A stretch of DNA of 64,000 bases from Aliiruegeria haliotis. GTDB taxonomy: Bacteria > Pseudomonadota > Alphaproteobacteria > Rhodobacterales > Rhodobacteraceae. The stretch spans positions 124,001 through 188,000 of the forward strand of contig NZ_PVTD01000004.1 of assembly GCF_003003255.1 (NCBI RefSeq), read 5' to 3'. Made by a program: the position numbers and the translations under genes. Positions 39,831 through 49,253 of the stretch are shown here, piece by piece; position 1 is the stretch's first letter, and the number at the start of each line of letters is the position of its first letter. Under the pieces are notes generated by a model that was given only the letters and a program-made list of their open reading frames with translations, was not told the DNA's origin and made no database searches.

Positions 39831-40421
39831 TCAGGCGAGGACCGGCCAGAGACTCGCCACCAGGAGCGAGGCCATCAGCCCGTTGAAGACCCTCAGTCGG
39901 GCGTGGCTGGTGAGCAAACGGGCCACCTGCTGGCCCAGTACGATCCAGCCAGAACAACTGGGCAGGTTGATGGCACCGAAGATGGCCGCGGTCAGCAGCA
40001 CCGCGGCAAAGGAATGGCCCGGCGTGTAGACGGTCACCGCCGTCAGTGCCATGGTCCATGCCTTCGGGTTGACCCATTGGAACACGGCCGCCTGAAGGAA
40101 TGTGAGCGGGCGCCCTTCGTGTGCCCCCTGCCCGGGCGGCATTGCCGTCGCGATCTCCCACGCAAGCCAGAGCAGGTAGATCACGGAGACACCGCGCAAC
40201 ACATCCCGGGCGGCAGGGATCAGGTCAAAGACCCGCGCCAGACCTGTTCCGACCAGAACCACCATCACGGTGAAGCCGATCGAGATCCCCAGAAGATGGG
40301 GCAACGTGCGACGCAGGCCGAAGTTTGCGCCCGAGGTCATCAGCATTAGGTTGTTCGGCCCCGGGGTGATCGAGGAGACGAAGCAGAAGGCGGCCAGGGC
40401 TGTGAGCAAATCAGGTGTCAT
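39831..40421 (-). CDS. LysE-family amino-acid exporter (RhtB type)
   Basis: 196 aa inner-membrane protein with about six helices. The LysE signature SSITPGPNNLMLM is near the N-terminus, followed by a conserved GISIGFTVMVVLVG segment. Members export amino acids such as lysine, threonine or homoserine lactone. The start at 40421 gives the usual N-terminus. It is divergent from the Lrp-type gene, which is a common export/regulator pairing. Confidence 0.9.
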   Translation of the reverse strand: MTPDLLTALAAFCFVSSITPGPNNLMLMTSGANFGLRRTLPHLLGISIGFTVMVVLVGTGLARVFDLIPAARDVLRGVSVIYLLWLAWEIATAMPPGQGAHEGRPLTFLQAAVFQWVNPKAWTMALTAVTVYTPGHSFAAVLLTAAIFGAINLPSCSGWIVLGQQVARLLTSHARLRVFNGLMASLLVASLWPVLA

Positions 40422-40494
40422 TGCACAATGATGCACCGATACCAGCGACATATGATTGCTTTCTCGATCGAGTACTGCCAAAAAACTGCAACAA

Positions 40495-40947
40495 ATGACG
40501 AAGATAGATTCGATAAATGAGCGAATCTTGCAGATCCTGCAAAGGGACGGGCGGATCAGCAATGCCGAGCTGGCCGATCGGGTGGGCCTGTCCGCCTCTG
40601 CGTGCCTTCGGCGGGTGCAGGAACTGGAACGATCCGGCGTGATAGCCGGCTACCGCGCGGTGCTGAACCCGGCGCGGTTGGGTCAGGGTTTCATGGCCTA
40701 TGTCGCTGTCGGGCTCTCGCAACACACCAAGTCAGCTCAGCAGGCATTCGAGCGTGCGATGGGGATCGCCCCGGAGGTTCGTGAATGCCACAACGTGACC
40801 GGCGGGGTGGAGTACCTGCTTCGCGTCGAGGTGGCGGATCTGGAGAGCTACAAGGCCTTTCACACCGACCGTCTTGGCGCCGTGCCCGAAGTGGCCACGA
40901 TCACCACCTACGTTGTCATGGCCTCCCCCAAGGACGACCGGGCCTGA
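40495..40947 (+). CDS. Lrp/AsnC-family transcriptional regulator
   Basis: 150 aa. N-terminal winged HTH (NERILQILQRDGRISNAELADRVGLSASACLRRVQELERSGVIAGY) and C-terminal RAM ligand-binding domain (FMAYVAVGLSQ... VTGGVEYLLRVEVADLESY). It likely binds an amino acid and controls the divergent LysE exporter through the 73-base shared intergenic region, which is AT-rich. Start ATG 40495. Confidence 0.93.
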   Translation: MTKIDSINERILQILQRDGRISNAELADRVGLSASACLRRVQELERSGVIAGYRAVLNPARLGQGFMAYVAVGLSQHTKSAQQAFERAMGIAPEVRECHNVTGGVEYLLRVEVADLESYKAFHTDRLGAVPEVATITTYVVMASPKDDRA

Positions 40948-41098
40948 GCCTCAGATGACTGGCGCGACCAATCCCGTAACAGGTTGCGAAATGCCGTGCC
41001 CGGATTGTTGAAAGAATCACTGTTTTCTGTCAGGCTGGCGCAACATCGGGGAAGATCCGCGCAAAGACGGCATTCCCCAGCAACCGAGGCAGAGCATC

Positions 41099-41422
41099 AT
41101 GAAACTCATTCCGACCACGTTGTTGATTCTTGCGCTCGCGGCACCGCTGAGCGTTGTGACCGCGCCCTCTGCGGAGGCCGGCTCCACCATCGAACGTGCC
41201 TGCATCAAGTCGAACCGCCGTGCCGCCTCGCGGCCGCTGTGCGACTGTATCCAGCGCGTTGCCGACCAGATGTTGACCCGCAAGGAGCAGCGAATGGCGG
41301 CGAAGTTCTTCAAGGACCCGCACATGGCGCAGGAGATACGGCAATCTGATCGCGCCAACCACGAAACGTTCTGGAAACGCTACAAGGCTTTCGGAACGAC
41401 CGCAGGCAACGTCTGCAACTGA
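41099..41422 (+). CDS. Small secreted four-Cys protein
   Basis: 107 aa. Signal peptide (MKLIPTTLLILALAAPLSVVTAPSAEA) and a mature helical part with four Cys (ERACIKSNRR, PLCDCIQRVA, GNVCN). Two disulphides are possible. Similar short secreted proteins are annotated as hypothetical in Rhodobacteraceae. No known domain. Confidence 0.7.
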   Translation: MKLIPTTLLILALAAPLSVVTAPSAEAGSTIERACIKSNRRAASRPLCDCIQRVADQMLTRKEQRMAAKFFKDPHMAQEIRQSDRANHETFWKRYKAFGTTAGNVCN

Positions 41423-41462
41423 CGGCGCCGCGCAACGGGCAAGCTGCGCAGAGCCTCACCAC

Positions 41463-41951
41463 TCACGATGGGTCCAGGTGCTGGCCGCGTTCAAGCGCGG
41501 TCAGCAATCTTTCCGACGTCTCCTCGATGAGCGCGAGCACGTCGTCGAAATTGTCCTCGTAGTAGGGGTCTGGCACATCGGACATCGCACCTGTACCATA
41601 GTCGAGGAAAAGGCGCGCCGGGGTCTCGTTTCCAACGGGACGTTGGCGTTCCATATCGCGAAGGTTCTGTGCATCCATGGCAAGAAGCAGGTCAAACCGG
41701 TCGAAATCGGCCGGCTGGAACTGGCGTGCCCGCAGGTCGGAGAGGTCGTAGCCAGCAGCGCGGGCGCTGGCCTGCATGCGGCGATCGGGCGGGTTTCCCA
41801 CGTGCCACGCACCGGTTCCCGCACTGTCCACCTGAACCTGCACCCCTCTCTGACGGGCCATTGCTCGGAACACGCCATCAGCGGTCGGCGAACGACAGAT
41901 ATTGCCAAGACAGACGAACAGGATGCGTTGGGCGGAGGTCGGGTTGGTCAT
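41463..41951 (-). CDS. Low-molecular-weight protein-tyrosine phosphatase
   Basis: 162 aa. The active-site loop CX5RS reads VCLGNICRSPTA at residues ~13-24. The general-acid Asp is in DVPDPYYED. Cytoplasmic phosphatases of this type often act on tyrosine kinases for exopolysaccharide; no such partner is seen here. It is divergent from meaB with a ~216-base intergenic region. Confidence 0.93.
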   Translation of the reverse strand: MTNPTSAQRILFVCLGNICRSPTADGVFRAMARQRGVQVQVDSAGTGAWHVGNPPDRRMQASARAAGYDLSDLRARQFQPADFDRFDLLLAMDAQNLRDMERQRPVGNETPARLFLDYGTGAMSDVPDPYYEDNFDDVLALIEETSERLLTALERGQHLDPS

Positions 41952-42167
41952 GAAACCTGCCTGCGCCCGCGCGCGCGGCAGGTCAACCCCGTTGGCCGGC
42001 AGGGCGTTACATTCCGGGCCGTTCCCATCTGCCGTGCCGCGCGGGTCCTGCAGCCCGGCTCTGAGTGCATGGCCGCCTGCCGTGGCACTCCAACCGCTGG
42101 ACATTCCCGCGTTCCGGAGGGAAAGACGGACGGTGGAACATTCGAGCGACAACGAGGAAGCCGAGCC

Positions 42168-43151
42168 GTGGATATCGAGGATCTTGCACGCCGGGTGATT
42201 GCCGGCGAAAGGCGCGCCCTGGCCCGCGCCATCACCCTTGTCGAAAGCCAGCGGGACGATCACCGCGACATGGCGATTGCCTTGGGCAAGGCCGTCGCGG
42301 GCACCGGACGCCAGGCACTTCGACTGGGCCTGTCGGGCACGCCCGGCGTGGGCAAATCCACCTTCATCGAGAGTTTCGGCAAGATGCTGACCGCACAGGG
42401 CCTGCGTGTGGCGGTCCTGGCGGTCGATCCGTCCTCGTCGCGCTCCGGGGGATCGATCCTGGGCGACAAGACCCGGATGGAGGAACTGTCGCGCGACCCC
42501 AGGGCCTTCATCCGCCCCTCGCCCAGCCAGTCGCAGCTGGGCGGCGTGGCGCGGCGCACGCGCGAGGTCGTGGCACTCTGCGAGGCGGCGGGCTTCGACG
42601 TGGTGCTGATCGAAACGGTGGGCGTCGGCCAGTCGGAGACGATGGTGGCGGAGATGTCGGACCTGTTCCTTCTGCTGCTGGCGCCGGCCGGAGGCGACGA
42701 GTTGCAGGGTGTGAAACGCGGGATCATGGAGATCGCCGACATGATCCTGATCAACAAGGCCGACGGCGAGTTGAAGCCGGTCGCCAACCGCACCTGCGCC
42801 GATTATGCGGGAGCGTTGCGGCTTCTGCGAAAGCGGCCCGAGGACCCGAAGGATTTCCCGAAAGCGATGACCGTTTCCGCCGTCGCGGGCGACGGGCTGG
42901 AGACAGCCTGGGAGGAGATGACAACGCTCGCCGACTGGCGGCGTGAGCACGGCCACTGGGACCTGCGCCGGGCGGAGCAATCCCGCCACTGGTTCGAGGA
43001 AGAAGTCAGGTTGGGCCTGCTTGCTCGACTGAGCAACTCAGCGGAGATGCGTGAGCGGATGCAGGCCCTCGGCAATTCGGTTGCCGGCGGGCAACTTGCC
43101 CCTGCGGCCGCTGCCGAAGAGATGTTGACCATTCTCGACGCGCGCGGCTGA
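42168..43151 (+). CDS. meaB: Methylmalonyl-CoA mutase-associated GTPase MeaB (ArgK)
   Basis: 327 aa G3E-family chaperone that loads and protects cobalamin on methylmalonyl-CoA mutase or relatives. P-loop SGTPGVGKSTFIE, then VDPSSSRSGGSILGDKTRM, DVVLIETVGVGQSE and NKAD. GTG 42168 follows GAGGAAG and gives the usual N-terminus; the long in-frame extension to 41478 is antisense to the phosphatase and rejected. The mutase itself is not in this window. One base separates it from the EamA gene. Confidence 0.92.
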   Translation: MDIEDLARRVIAGERRALARAITLVESQRDDHRDMAIALGKAVAGTGRQALRLGLSGTPGVGKSTFIESFGKMLTAQGLRVAVLAVDPSSSRSGGSILGDKTRMEELSRDPRAFIRPSPSQSQLGGVARRTREVVALCEAAGFDVVLIETVGVGQSETMVAEMSDLFLLLLAPAGGDELQGVKRGIMEIADMILINKADGELKPVANRTCADYAGALRLLRKRPEDPKDFPKAMTVSAVAGDGLETAWEEMTTLADWRREHGHWDLRRAEQSRHWFEEEVRLGLLARLSNSAEMRERMQALGNSVAGGQLAPAAAAEEMLTILDARG

Positions 43152-43152
43152 C

Positions 43153-44055
43153 GTGGGCAGCGCCTCGGAGAACCTGCGCGGGGCGTTATTCATGGTCGCC
43201 GCGATGGCGGCCTTCGCGCTGGAGGACATGTTCCTGAAATCCGCCGCGTGGGAAGTGCCCGTGGGGCAGATCCTGATGCTGTTCGGCACGGGCGGGACGT
43301 TGGGGTTCCTGATACTGGCGCGGATCAGAGGAGAGCGGGTCTTTACCCGCGCCCTCTTGAGTCGTGGCATCGCACTTCGTGCCGCGCTCGAGTCGACGGC
43401 CCGGCTGTGCTACACGCTGGCAATAGCGCTGACGCCACTGTCGAGCGCCTCCGCGATCCTGCAGGCCACACCTCTTGTTGTCGTTGCCGGTGCGGCGCTG
43501 CTGCTGGGCGAACGCGTCGCGTGGTCCCGGTGGCTGGCCATCCTCGCGGGTTTCGGAGGGGTTCTGATGATCCTTCGACCCGGGCCGGGAAGCTTCGAGG
43601 CGGCCTCTCTCTTCGCCGTATTCGGAATGCTCGGTTTTGCCGGGCGCGACCTGACCACCCGCGTCATGCCTCGTGGCCTGAGCAATGCGACGCTAGGGTT
43701 CTGCGGCTTCGTGGTCCTGATCCCGACCGGCGCGCTTTTCCTGGCCGCGACCGGTGGCGCGGTCTGGCCCAGCGCAAGCAGTTGGGCCGCGCTGGCCGCA
43801 GGCACACTCTTCGGTATCGTCGCCTATGCCGCGCTGACGGCCGCGATGCGCACAGGTGAGGTCTCCGTGGTGACGCCGTTCCGCTACAGCCGGCTACTGT
43901 TCGGCGTGACGCTGGGAGTGCTGGTCTTTGGTGAAAGGCCTGACACGGCCACCCTTCTGGGCAGCGCGGTGATCCTCGGTTCAGGTTTGTTCATCATGCT
44001 CGGCAGGCGGAAAACCGCCCCCGTCCAGCGCGCAAGTGGTGGCCGCTCAGCCTGA
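43153..44055 (+). CDS. EamA/DMT-superfamily transporter
   Basis: 300 aa with about ten membrane helices in two repeated EamA halves (LIGLL-like pattern TPLSSASAILQATPLVVVAGAALLLGE; VSVVTPFRYSRLLFGVTLGVLVFGE). It moves small metabolites; the substrate is unknown. GTG start one base after meaB, so likely cotranscribed. Its last nine bases overlap the 3' end of the convergent lipoprotein gene. Confidence 0.87.
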   Translation: MGSASENLRGALFMVAAMAAFALEDMFLKSAAWEVPVGQILMLFGTGGTLGFLILARIRGERVFTRALLSRGIALRAALESTARLCYTLAIALTPLSSASAILQATPLVVVAGAALLLGERVAWSRWLAILAGFGGVLMILRPGPGSFEAASLFAVFGMLGFAGRDLTTRVMPRGLSNATLGFCGFVVLIPTGALFLAATGGAVWPSASSWAALAAGTLFGIVAYAALTAAMRTGEVSVVTPFRYSRLLFGVTLGVLVFGERPDTATLLGSAVILGSGLFIMLGRRKTAPVQRASGGRSA

Positions 44056-44598
44056 CGCGGTGTCGTCCGGGCGCGACAGATCGATGGCAACCAGGCCCAA
44101 CTGGCGGGCCGCCTTCAGGGAGAGAATGGCCGAGTTCAGCCCCTGCGGCTGCTGGAAGCGCCGGATCGCGCTGCGGGTCTCTGCGGTCAACTCCCCGGTG
44201 ACCTCGCCACCATAGTATCCACGCACGCGGAGCGCCCGTTGCAACGATGCGATCACATCCGGCGTCAGGCGGTCGGGACAGGGCGTCTCGAACCAGACCT
44301 CGGAGCGTTCCTCCACGATGCGCTGCCGGGTCTCCTCGCTGTAGACTGCTTCGGCCTCGACCGTGCCATCGGCCGCACGTCTTTCGGGAGATACGAGAAC
44401 ACGTTCGGTCACGGTTTCAAGGGTTGCCGGGGTCTCGTCCCGGCCCCAGCACGTGCCGGGGGCGGCATCGGGCGGTCCCGACGCATCCCGCGCAGCGATC
44501 GGTTCCGCCTCAAGAATACGGGCCACCGCCGGTGCATTGTCGGAGGTACCGCAGGCTGCCAACGCCAGGCAGACGGCAAGGAAGGCAATCCGTTTCAC
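44047..44598 (-). CDS. Lipoprotein with peptidoglycan-binding (PG_binding_1) domain
   Basis: 183 aa. Signal peptide with lipobox LALAAC (VKRIAFLAVCLALAACGTSD), so it should be lipid-anchored. The middle region is of unknown fold. The last ~65 residues are a PG_binding_1 three-helix domain (IASLQRALRVRGYYGGEVTGELTAETRSAIRRFQ). GTG 44598 starts the signal peptide; the extra 21 upstream residues are not signal-like. Probably outer-membrane or periplasmic anchoring to cell wall. Confidence 0.8.
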   Translation of the reverse strand: MKRIAFLAVCLALAACGTSDNAPAVARILEAEPIAARDASGPPDAAPGTCWGRDETPATLETVTERVLVSPERRAADGTVEAEAVYSEETRQRIVEERSEVWFETPCPDRLTPDVIASLQRALRVRGYYGGEVTGELTAETRSAIRRFQQPQGLNSAILSLKAARQLGLVAIDLSRPDDTASG

Positions 44599-44988
44599 GC
44601 GGTCGGGTCCCGTATTGATCGTCAAATCGCTCCGCGCGACGCTAGCGTGGTGACCAGACAACGGGAAGGTGTACGTGGCCTGCTGCCAGGCGGTGTGGCG
44701 TGCGGGTCTCAGAGAACGCGGGCGGCGATCCGGTCAAGCGACCTGTCGGATGCCTGCGCATTGCCCGCAGGATGGACGTGCCATGGCGTGTTCGAATGTC
44801 CCGGGCGACGTGGGCTTCCATTTGCGTACCACGCCGGACGATGGTGGCGAAAGCCCACCCCTGCGGCAGCGTTTGTGGGTGCGAGCCGGATACGGCACCA
44901 GACCCCGGAGACGTTTGCGGAGTTTGCGACTGAATGGCGCCCCCGGTCGGAAGGCTGCCGGTTTCACCTTGCGATCGTCCAGCTCGCC
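44599..44988. other. Region without recognised gene
   Basis: About 390 bases between the lipoprotein start and the end of the FG-GAP gene. Several open frames cross it on both strands, but none has a start site, motif or codon pattern that supports a gene. It should contain the lipoprotein promoter. Confidence 0.35.
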
Positions 44989-45746
44989 TCAGCGACAGGC
45001 CATCGCTGCCCTGAACGCGCGCTCGCCGGTGTTCGGCCCGATGTCGCGCGCGCGCAGACGGCCCGCCTCCAGTCTCGTCGAGACAAGCCGGGTCCAGTCA
45101 CCTGAAGCGGTCACCATCTCCGTGCCCGAGCCGCAATCCCGAAGCCCCCCGGAAATCTCGCGGTCGCCAATGCGGTGGTTGCTCAGCCCGCCGAGGCTTG
45201 CGACCTGGCTCAGCGCACCGGCGTCGTAGCGCCAGACACGCAGGGTCTTTGCCAGGTGGGGCCGGTCGACATAGGCGAGCTCCACCTTGCCGTCGCCATC
45301 GAGATCGCCCACCCCGACGGGGGCCAGCCAGCGAAACCGGGTACCGATATGCGGGGTTGCAACCAGACGTGTGAAAGTGCCCGCATCAATACCCCAGATC
45401 GCCAGTCGAGCGCCGAGGTTCTGGTGGCTTTCAACCACCACGATCTCCGGCGCACCGTCGCCGGTGACGTCGACCAGCCGCGGCGCCACGTCCTCGAACA
45501 CCAAGGCCTCCGGCAGTTTCACTTGCAAGCGCGCACCGCCCGGACAAGTGCCCGCGCCGGAAAGCCGGACCTCAAGCCCGCCCCATTCCGAGTCATCGCC
45601 AAGGGCGCCGTGCGGGTAGCGGATTGTCGGCTCGACATAGCGTGCACTGGAGATCTGCTCGCAGGAGATGGGCACATCCTGCGCCGCACCGGGCCCCGGA
45701 ACGGCGATGGCAAGGGCCACCAGCATGCAGGCGGCCCGAAACATCA

Positions 45747-45747
<1 letters not shown>
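44989..45747 (-). CDS. Secreted FG-GAP/VCBS-like repeat protein
   Basis: 252 aa. Signal peptide (MMFRAACMLVALAIAVPGPGAAQ). The mature part has the calcium-binding loop pattern of FG-GAP propeller repeats (PRLVDVTGDGAPEIVVVE, VGVGDLDGDGKVELAYV). It also has Cys residues at the ends, possibly disulphide-bonded. The ATG overlaps the ferredoxin stop by one base (TGATG). Role unknown, possibly cell-surface or periplasmic binding. Confidence 0.78.
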
Positions 45748-46211
<464 letters not shown>

Positions 46212-46215
46212 TCAC

Positions 46216-46593
46216 ATGGTTCCCAGCCCGCCGCCGGACAGTTGGCCCCGCCCGCCCAGCTGCATTCCGGCGGAATTGCTGTTCCTGCCGCCGCAGGGCG
46301 CGCGGATCTGCGTGGCCGGGCTGGTGCTGGTACGCCAGCGTCCAGGCACAGCCAAGGGAGTGATCTTCCTGACACTGGAGGACGAGACCGGGACCTGCAA
46401 CGTGGTGGTCTGGGCCAAAACCTACGAGCGCTTTCGCCGGGCGGTGATCTCGGGGCGGCTGCTGCGGGTAACGGGACGGATGCAACGGGAGCAGAACGTG
46501 GTGCACGTGATCGCCGAGCAGATCGAGGACATCTCGCCCATGCTGGACGCGCTGCTGGATCCGGCGTTCGATCCGAACGCGACTCACGGCTGA
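46216..46593 (+). CDS. Orphan C-terminal OB-fold of DnaE2/ImuC
   Basis: 125 aa. The sequence from about residue 30 (ARICVAGLVLVRQRPGTAKGVIFLTLEDETG, then VVVWAKTYERFRRAVISGRLLRVTGRMQRE and VVHVIAEQIEDIS) matches the C-terminal OB-fold (tRNA_anti-like) of the error-prone polymerase DnaE2/ImuC. That enzyme normally has ~1,000 residues before it. No polymerase part, imuA or imuB is present. The ATG 46216 follows AAGGATCAC. It sits behind an SOS box. It may be a leftover of a deleted imuA-imuB-dnaE2 cassette or a free-standing DNA-binding protein. Confidence 0.78.
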   Translation: MVPSPPPDSWPRPPSCIPAELLFLPPQGARICVAGLVLVRQRPGTAKGVIFLTLEDETGTCNVVVWAKTYERFRRAVISGRLLRVTGRMQREQNVVHVIAEQIEDISPMLDALLDPAFDPNATHG

Positions 46594-46726
46594 GACCCGA
46601 CCGCAGGTGGTCGGCCATGCCCGGACACCTGCACGGCGCTCGCTGCAACCATTCTCTGTGATTTCGGCCCCGGGTGTGTTACGCAGGGTCAACCAGAGTC
46701 GCCACATTTGATACTGGAAAACTGCC

Positions 46727-46972
46727 ATGCTCCTCACACTCGTCGACAAAGACTCCTTCGACTATTCAGAAGCGAACCATGACGTGATCCTGGAAAAGCA
46801 AAGCTCCTGTGTTCCGCTCATCGGCGATCTGATCAAGGATGGCCACGGCCTGAGTGCGTTCAATGTCTATCGCGTCGAGGGCCGAGTGTTCCGGTCCAAG
46901 CCGGTCCGGAATGGTGAAGACACGGATTTCTCTAGCGTCTACCTGTTGGTTTCGACCGTGTCCCAGAACTGA
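46727..46972 (+). CDS. Small hypothetical protein
   Basis: 81 aa with a mixed, fairly AT-rich sequence (LLTLVDKDSFDYSEANHDVILEKQSSC). No recognised domain and no signal peptide. The ribosome site is weak (GGAAAACTGCC). It may be real because its composition is unlike a random shadow of a GC-rich gene, but the support is limited. Confidence 0.4.
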   Translation: MLLTLVDKDSFDYSEANHDVILEKQSSCVPLIGDLIKDGHGLSAFNVYRVEGRVFRSKPVRNGEDTDFSSVYLLVSTVSQN

Positions 46973-47587
46973 CACAACCGCCCCCTCGGACCTTCGAGAG
47001 CAATCACCGCTTCTTGGTGGAGTTCGGACTGACACTGGCGCAGAGCGAACGGCAACAGCGCCGCCGGGTACGCCGCCCGACTCGCTGGTACGCCAAAGAC
47101 CCACGCCTCACGAATGCCCGTTGGTGCGTCCTTCGATGCTGAGCCCACCCGATCCTGACGGAGGCCTCTGCGGTGGCTTTACTCCCTTGCCATTGACGGA
47201 CACCCTGCATCACGACCGCCTTCCCGCATCAAGCGCGACGGATCTGCTCGGCCTTTCGGGCCCGCGTCGCACCAACGATCCGAGAGAAAAGCAGAAATTC
47301 AGCGTCGCGTTTGCGTGAGCTCCTGTGCGCGACGCCCCGGAAGCCTGCCCGACTTTCGTTACATCCCTCACGGTGGCGGGAGAATGTGCTCGCGTTTCGC
47401 GAGTTCAACCCGTCCGTAGAAACCAAGCCACCGTTTCAAGCCCCCCTCGCCGCTGCGTGATGTGCCCGGCTGCACACAGACCCCTGTTCTGGCGCGGGTT
47501 CTGTTCGCCGGGCCAATCCCCATCTTGGCTTCATCGACGGCACCCAAGCCGCAGTGAAACAGATCAGTTGAACCGAAAGGACAGACC
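46973..47587. other. Gene-poor stretch before secreted paralogue A
   Basis: About 615 bases with no gene I can support. The open frames here lack start signals and motifs. It contains a Crp-type palindrome at 47461-47476 and the presumed promoter of the secreted protein. The region at 46990-47300 may be decayed coding sequence, as the codon pattern drifts in and out of frame. Confidence 0.4.
47461..47476. promoter_or_regulatory. Crp-type operator TGTGC-N6-GCACA (copy A)
   Basis: Perfect dyad TGTGC (47461-47465), spacer CCGGCT, GCACA (47472-47476). This resembles the E. coli Crp consensus TGTGA-N6-TCACA. The same dyad, with the same left flank GCGTGA, occurs upstream of the second paralogue. 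Its centre is about 119 bases upstream of the ATG at 47588. Confidence 0.65.
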
Positions 47588-48052
47588 ATGAAAACCATCG
47601 CACTTGCAACCGCCCTGACCGTCGCCGTCTCTGCCCCGGCTTTCGCGAACGAGCAACTTGCCAATGGCCTCGGCATCGATGCCAGCCAGTACACGACCGC
47701 GCAGATCGCAGCGCTGCGTGCCGCCACTGCCGATGACGAGCGGGCCGCCGCCAACTACATCCGAAAGAACGGTGGCGCGTCCGGTGCGACGGTCTCCACC
47801 AAGAGCTTCGGCAGCAATGACCGCGCGACCGAAATCGCCATCCAAAGCGCACTGGCCTCCGACGAGCGCGCTTCGGCCCGGTCGCTTCAAAAATCGGCTT
47901 CTGGCGTGACGGTTTCCACCAAGAGTGTCGGAACCTCCGCCGGACAGCGCCAGCTCGCCGCCTCGCTTGGTGTCGACCCGGCCGACTACACTCTGGCTGA
48001 GCTGGTCCATCTGAAGGGCGTCCAGTCGAGCGACAATGGCCGCGGCGAATAA
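47588..48052 (+). CDS. Secreted repeat protein A (paralogue of the gene at 49597)
   Basis: 154 aa. Signal peptide (MKTIALATALTVAVSAPAFA), then a domain QLANGLGIDASQYTTAQIAALRAA near the N-terminus and a similar one near the C-terminus (RQLAASLGVDPADYTLAELVHLKG). A Thr/Ser-rich middle repeats STKSFG/STKSVG. The protein ends SSDNGRGE. It is periplasmic or exported, with no Cys. ATG follows AAAGGACAGACC. I do not recognise a named family. It shares its layout and ending with the second paralogue. Confidence 0.78.
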   Translation: MKTIALATALTVAVSAPAFANEQLANGLGIDASQYTTAQIAALRAATADDERAAANYIRKNGGASGATVSTKSFGSNDRATEIAIQSALASDERASARSLQKSASGVTVSTKSVGTSAGQRQLAASLGVDPADYTLAELVHLKGVQSSDNGRGE

Positions 48053-48076
48053 CGTAAACGGCCCCTCTGTTTCTTT

Positions 48077-48104
48077 GCGGCCTCACGCTCCGGCGTGGGG
48101 CCGC
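48077..48104 (+). terminator. Hairpin after secreted repeat protein A
   Basis: 12-bp stem GCGGCCTCACGC (48077-48088), loop TCCG, GCGTGGGGCCGC (48093-48104), with one G-T wobble. A T-run is only partial (ACATCGTTT). It starts 25 bases after the stop codon, so it is the likely terminator. Confidence 0.65.
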
Positions 48105-48524
48105 ACATCGTTTCAAGACAGGCGAACTCGGGTACCTCCGCCCCAAAGTCACGCCATCCGCCCGGGTCTCGGGCTCTGCGGCACGCGACGCCGATCGACG
48201 GTGCACAAACAGTCCCGGAACGCGCAAGTCGCGCACTGGTCTTCAGAATCATCCTTCAGCACCGCTCGACTTGTCTGCGCCGCGCTGACGACGCGCGATT
48301 GGCTGCGCTTCGGTCCTGGACGCACCCCACGCACCCAAATGCGACGCGTGATTGCGGCGTCATGAACCACCCTGACTTTCAGCGAACGAGCGCCGGGTGC
48401 CGCGAGATTAGGCGGATGTACTGACTTGCCGGACAAATCCGCCCATTTGCTTCGAGAATTGCCTTGAGGACCTTCACGGATGGGACGACAAACGTGATTG
48501 CATGATCATATTCATATAACCGTC
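48105..48524. other. Upstream region of the Crp-family regulator
   Basis: About 420 bases with no supported gene. It becomes AT-rich near the regulator start (48490-48525). No TGTGC-N6-GCACA dyad is seen here, so autoregulation through that site is not evident. Confidence 0.4.
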
Positions 48525-49253
48525 ATGAACAGCACCGACACGATGCCCGTCGGGCGGACCGCCCGCAACCGCGCCTCCAGGTTCCTGAGCCGAACCGGAT
48601 GGTTGTCGACCCTCACCAACCGGTGCCGGACACTTGTCCTTTCCAGATGTCGACCGGTTTGCTTTGCAGCTGGCCAGACGATCTACACCCAAGGCGACAC
48701 TCCGGACGGCCTCTTCGGTTTCGTCGACGGTGGCATCAAGGTGTTGCGGGCTGGAGAGGACGGCGCGTTGGTGCAACTGCACCTGACCGAAGCCGGTTTC
48801 TGGACCGGGGAAACCGCGCTCTTCCATGGACAGACCCGTTTTTTCACTCTGGTTGCGACGCAACCGACGCTCGGGCTGCACCTGTCGCAGGACGATTTGA
48901 CGGACTTGCTGCACTGCAACCCGGACCGAGTGCCGGAGATCTACTCGTTGTCGCACCGGAACCAGGCGACGACCCTGCGGCTCATGGCGCATCTCATGAC
49001 GCCGAACTACGAACGCCGGATTGCCCTGCGGCTACTGCATTACGACGACATGTCCCAGGATCCGGATCGCTGGATCAAGCTGGGTCAGGAAGACCTCGCC
49101 CGCCTCCTCTCAGTTTCCATGCCGACGTTGCACAGGACCCTGCGCAGTTTCAAACGGACGGGATTGGTCGAACTTGGCTACGGGCGGCTGCGCGTTCGTG
49201 ATCGGAGTGCACTCCTTGCAACCTGCGCGAAGGATCGTGATCCCGCCGCGTAG
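48525..49253 (+). CDS. Crp/Fnr-family transcriptional regulator
   Basis: 242 aa. N-terminal cyclic-nucleotide-binding beta-roll (AGQTIYTQGDTPDGLFGFVDGGIKVLR), a long dimer helix, and a C-terminal Crp-type HTH (GQEDLARLLSVSMPTLHRTLRSFKRTGLVELGYGRLRVRD). Cys residues near the N-terminus are not spaced like the FNR iron-sulphur ligands. Whether it binds cAMP cannot be told. ATG 48525 is chosen; earlier TTG and later ATG 48543 are alternatives. It lies between the two secreted paralogues. Confidence 0.9.
   Translation: MNSTDTMPVGRTARNRASRFLSRTGWLSTLTNRCRTLVLSRCRPVCFAAGQTIYTQGDTPDGLFGFVDGGIKVLRAGEDGALVQLHLTEAGFWTGETALFHGQTRFFTLVATQPTLGLHLSQDDLTDLLHCNPDRVPEIYSLSHRNQATTLRLMAHLMTPNYERRIALRLLHYDDMSQDPDRWIKLGQEDLARLLSVSMPTLHRTLRSFKRTGLVELGYGRLRVRDRSALLATCAKDRDPAA

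Noticed and set aside
41478-42167. 230-residue N-terminal extension of MeaB
   Set aside because: It is antisense to the tyrosine phosphatase, and a GTG with a ribosome site at 42168 gives the normal MeaB length.
48525-49253. FNR-type oxygen sensor
   Set aside because: The N-terminal Cys residues are not spaced like the FNR iron-sulphur cluster ligands, so a general Crp-family call is safer.
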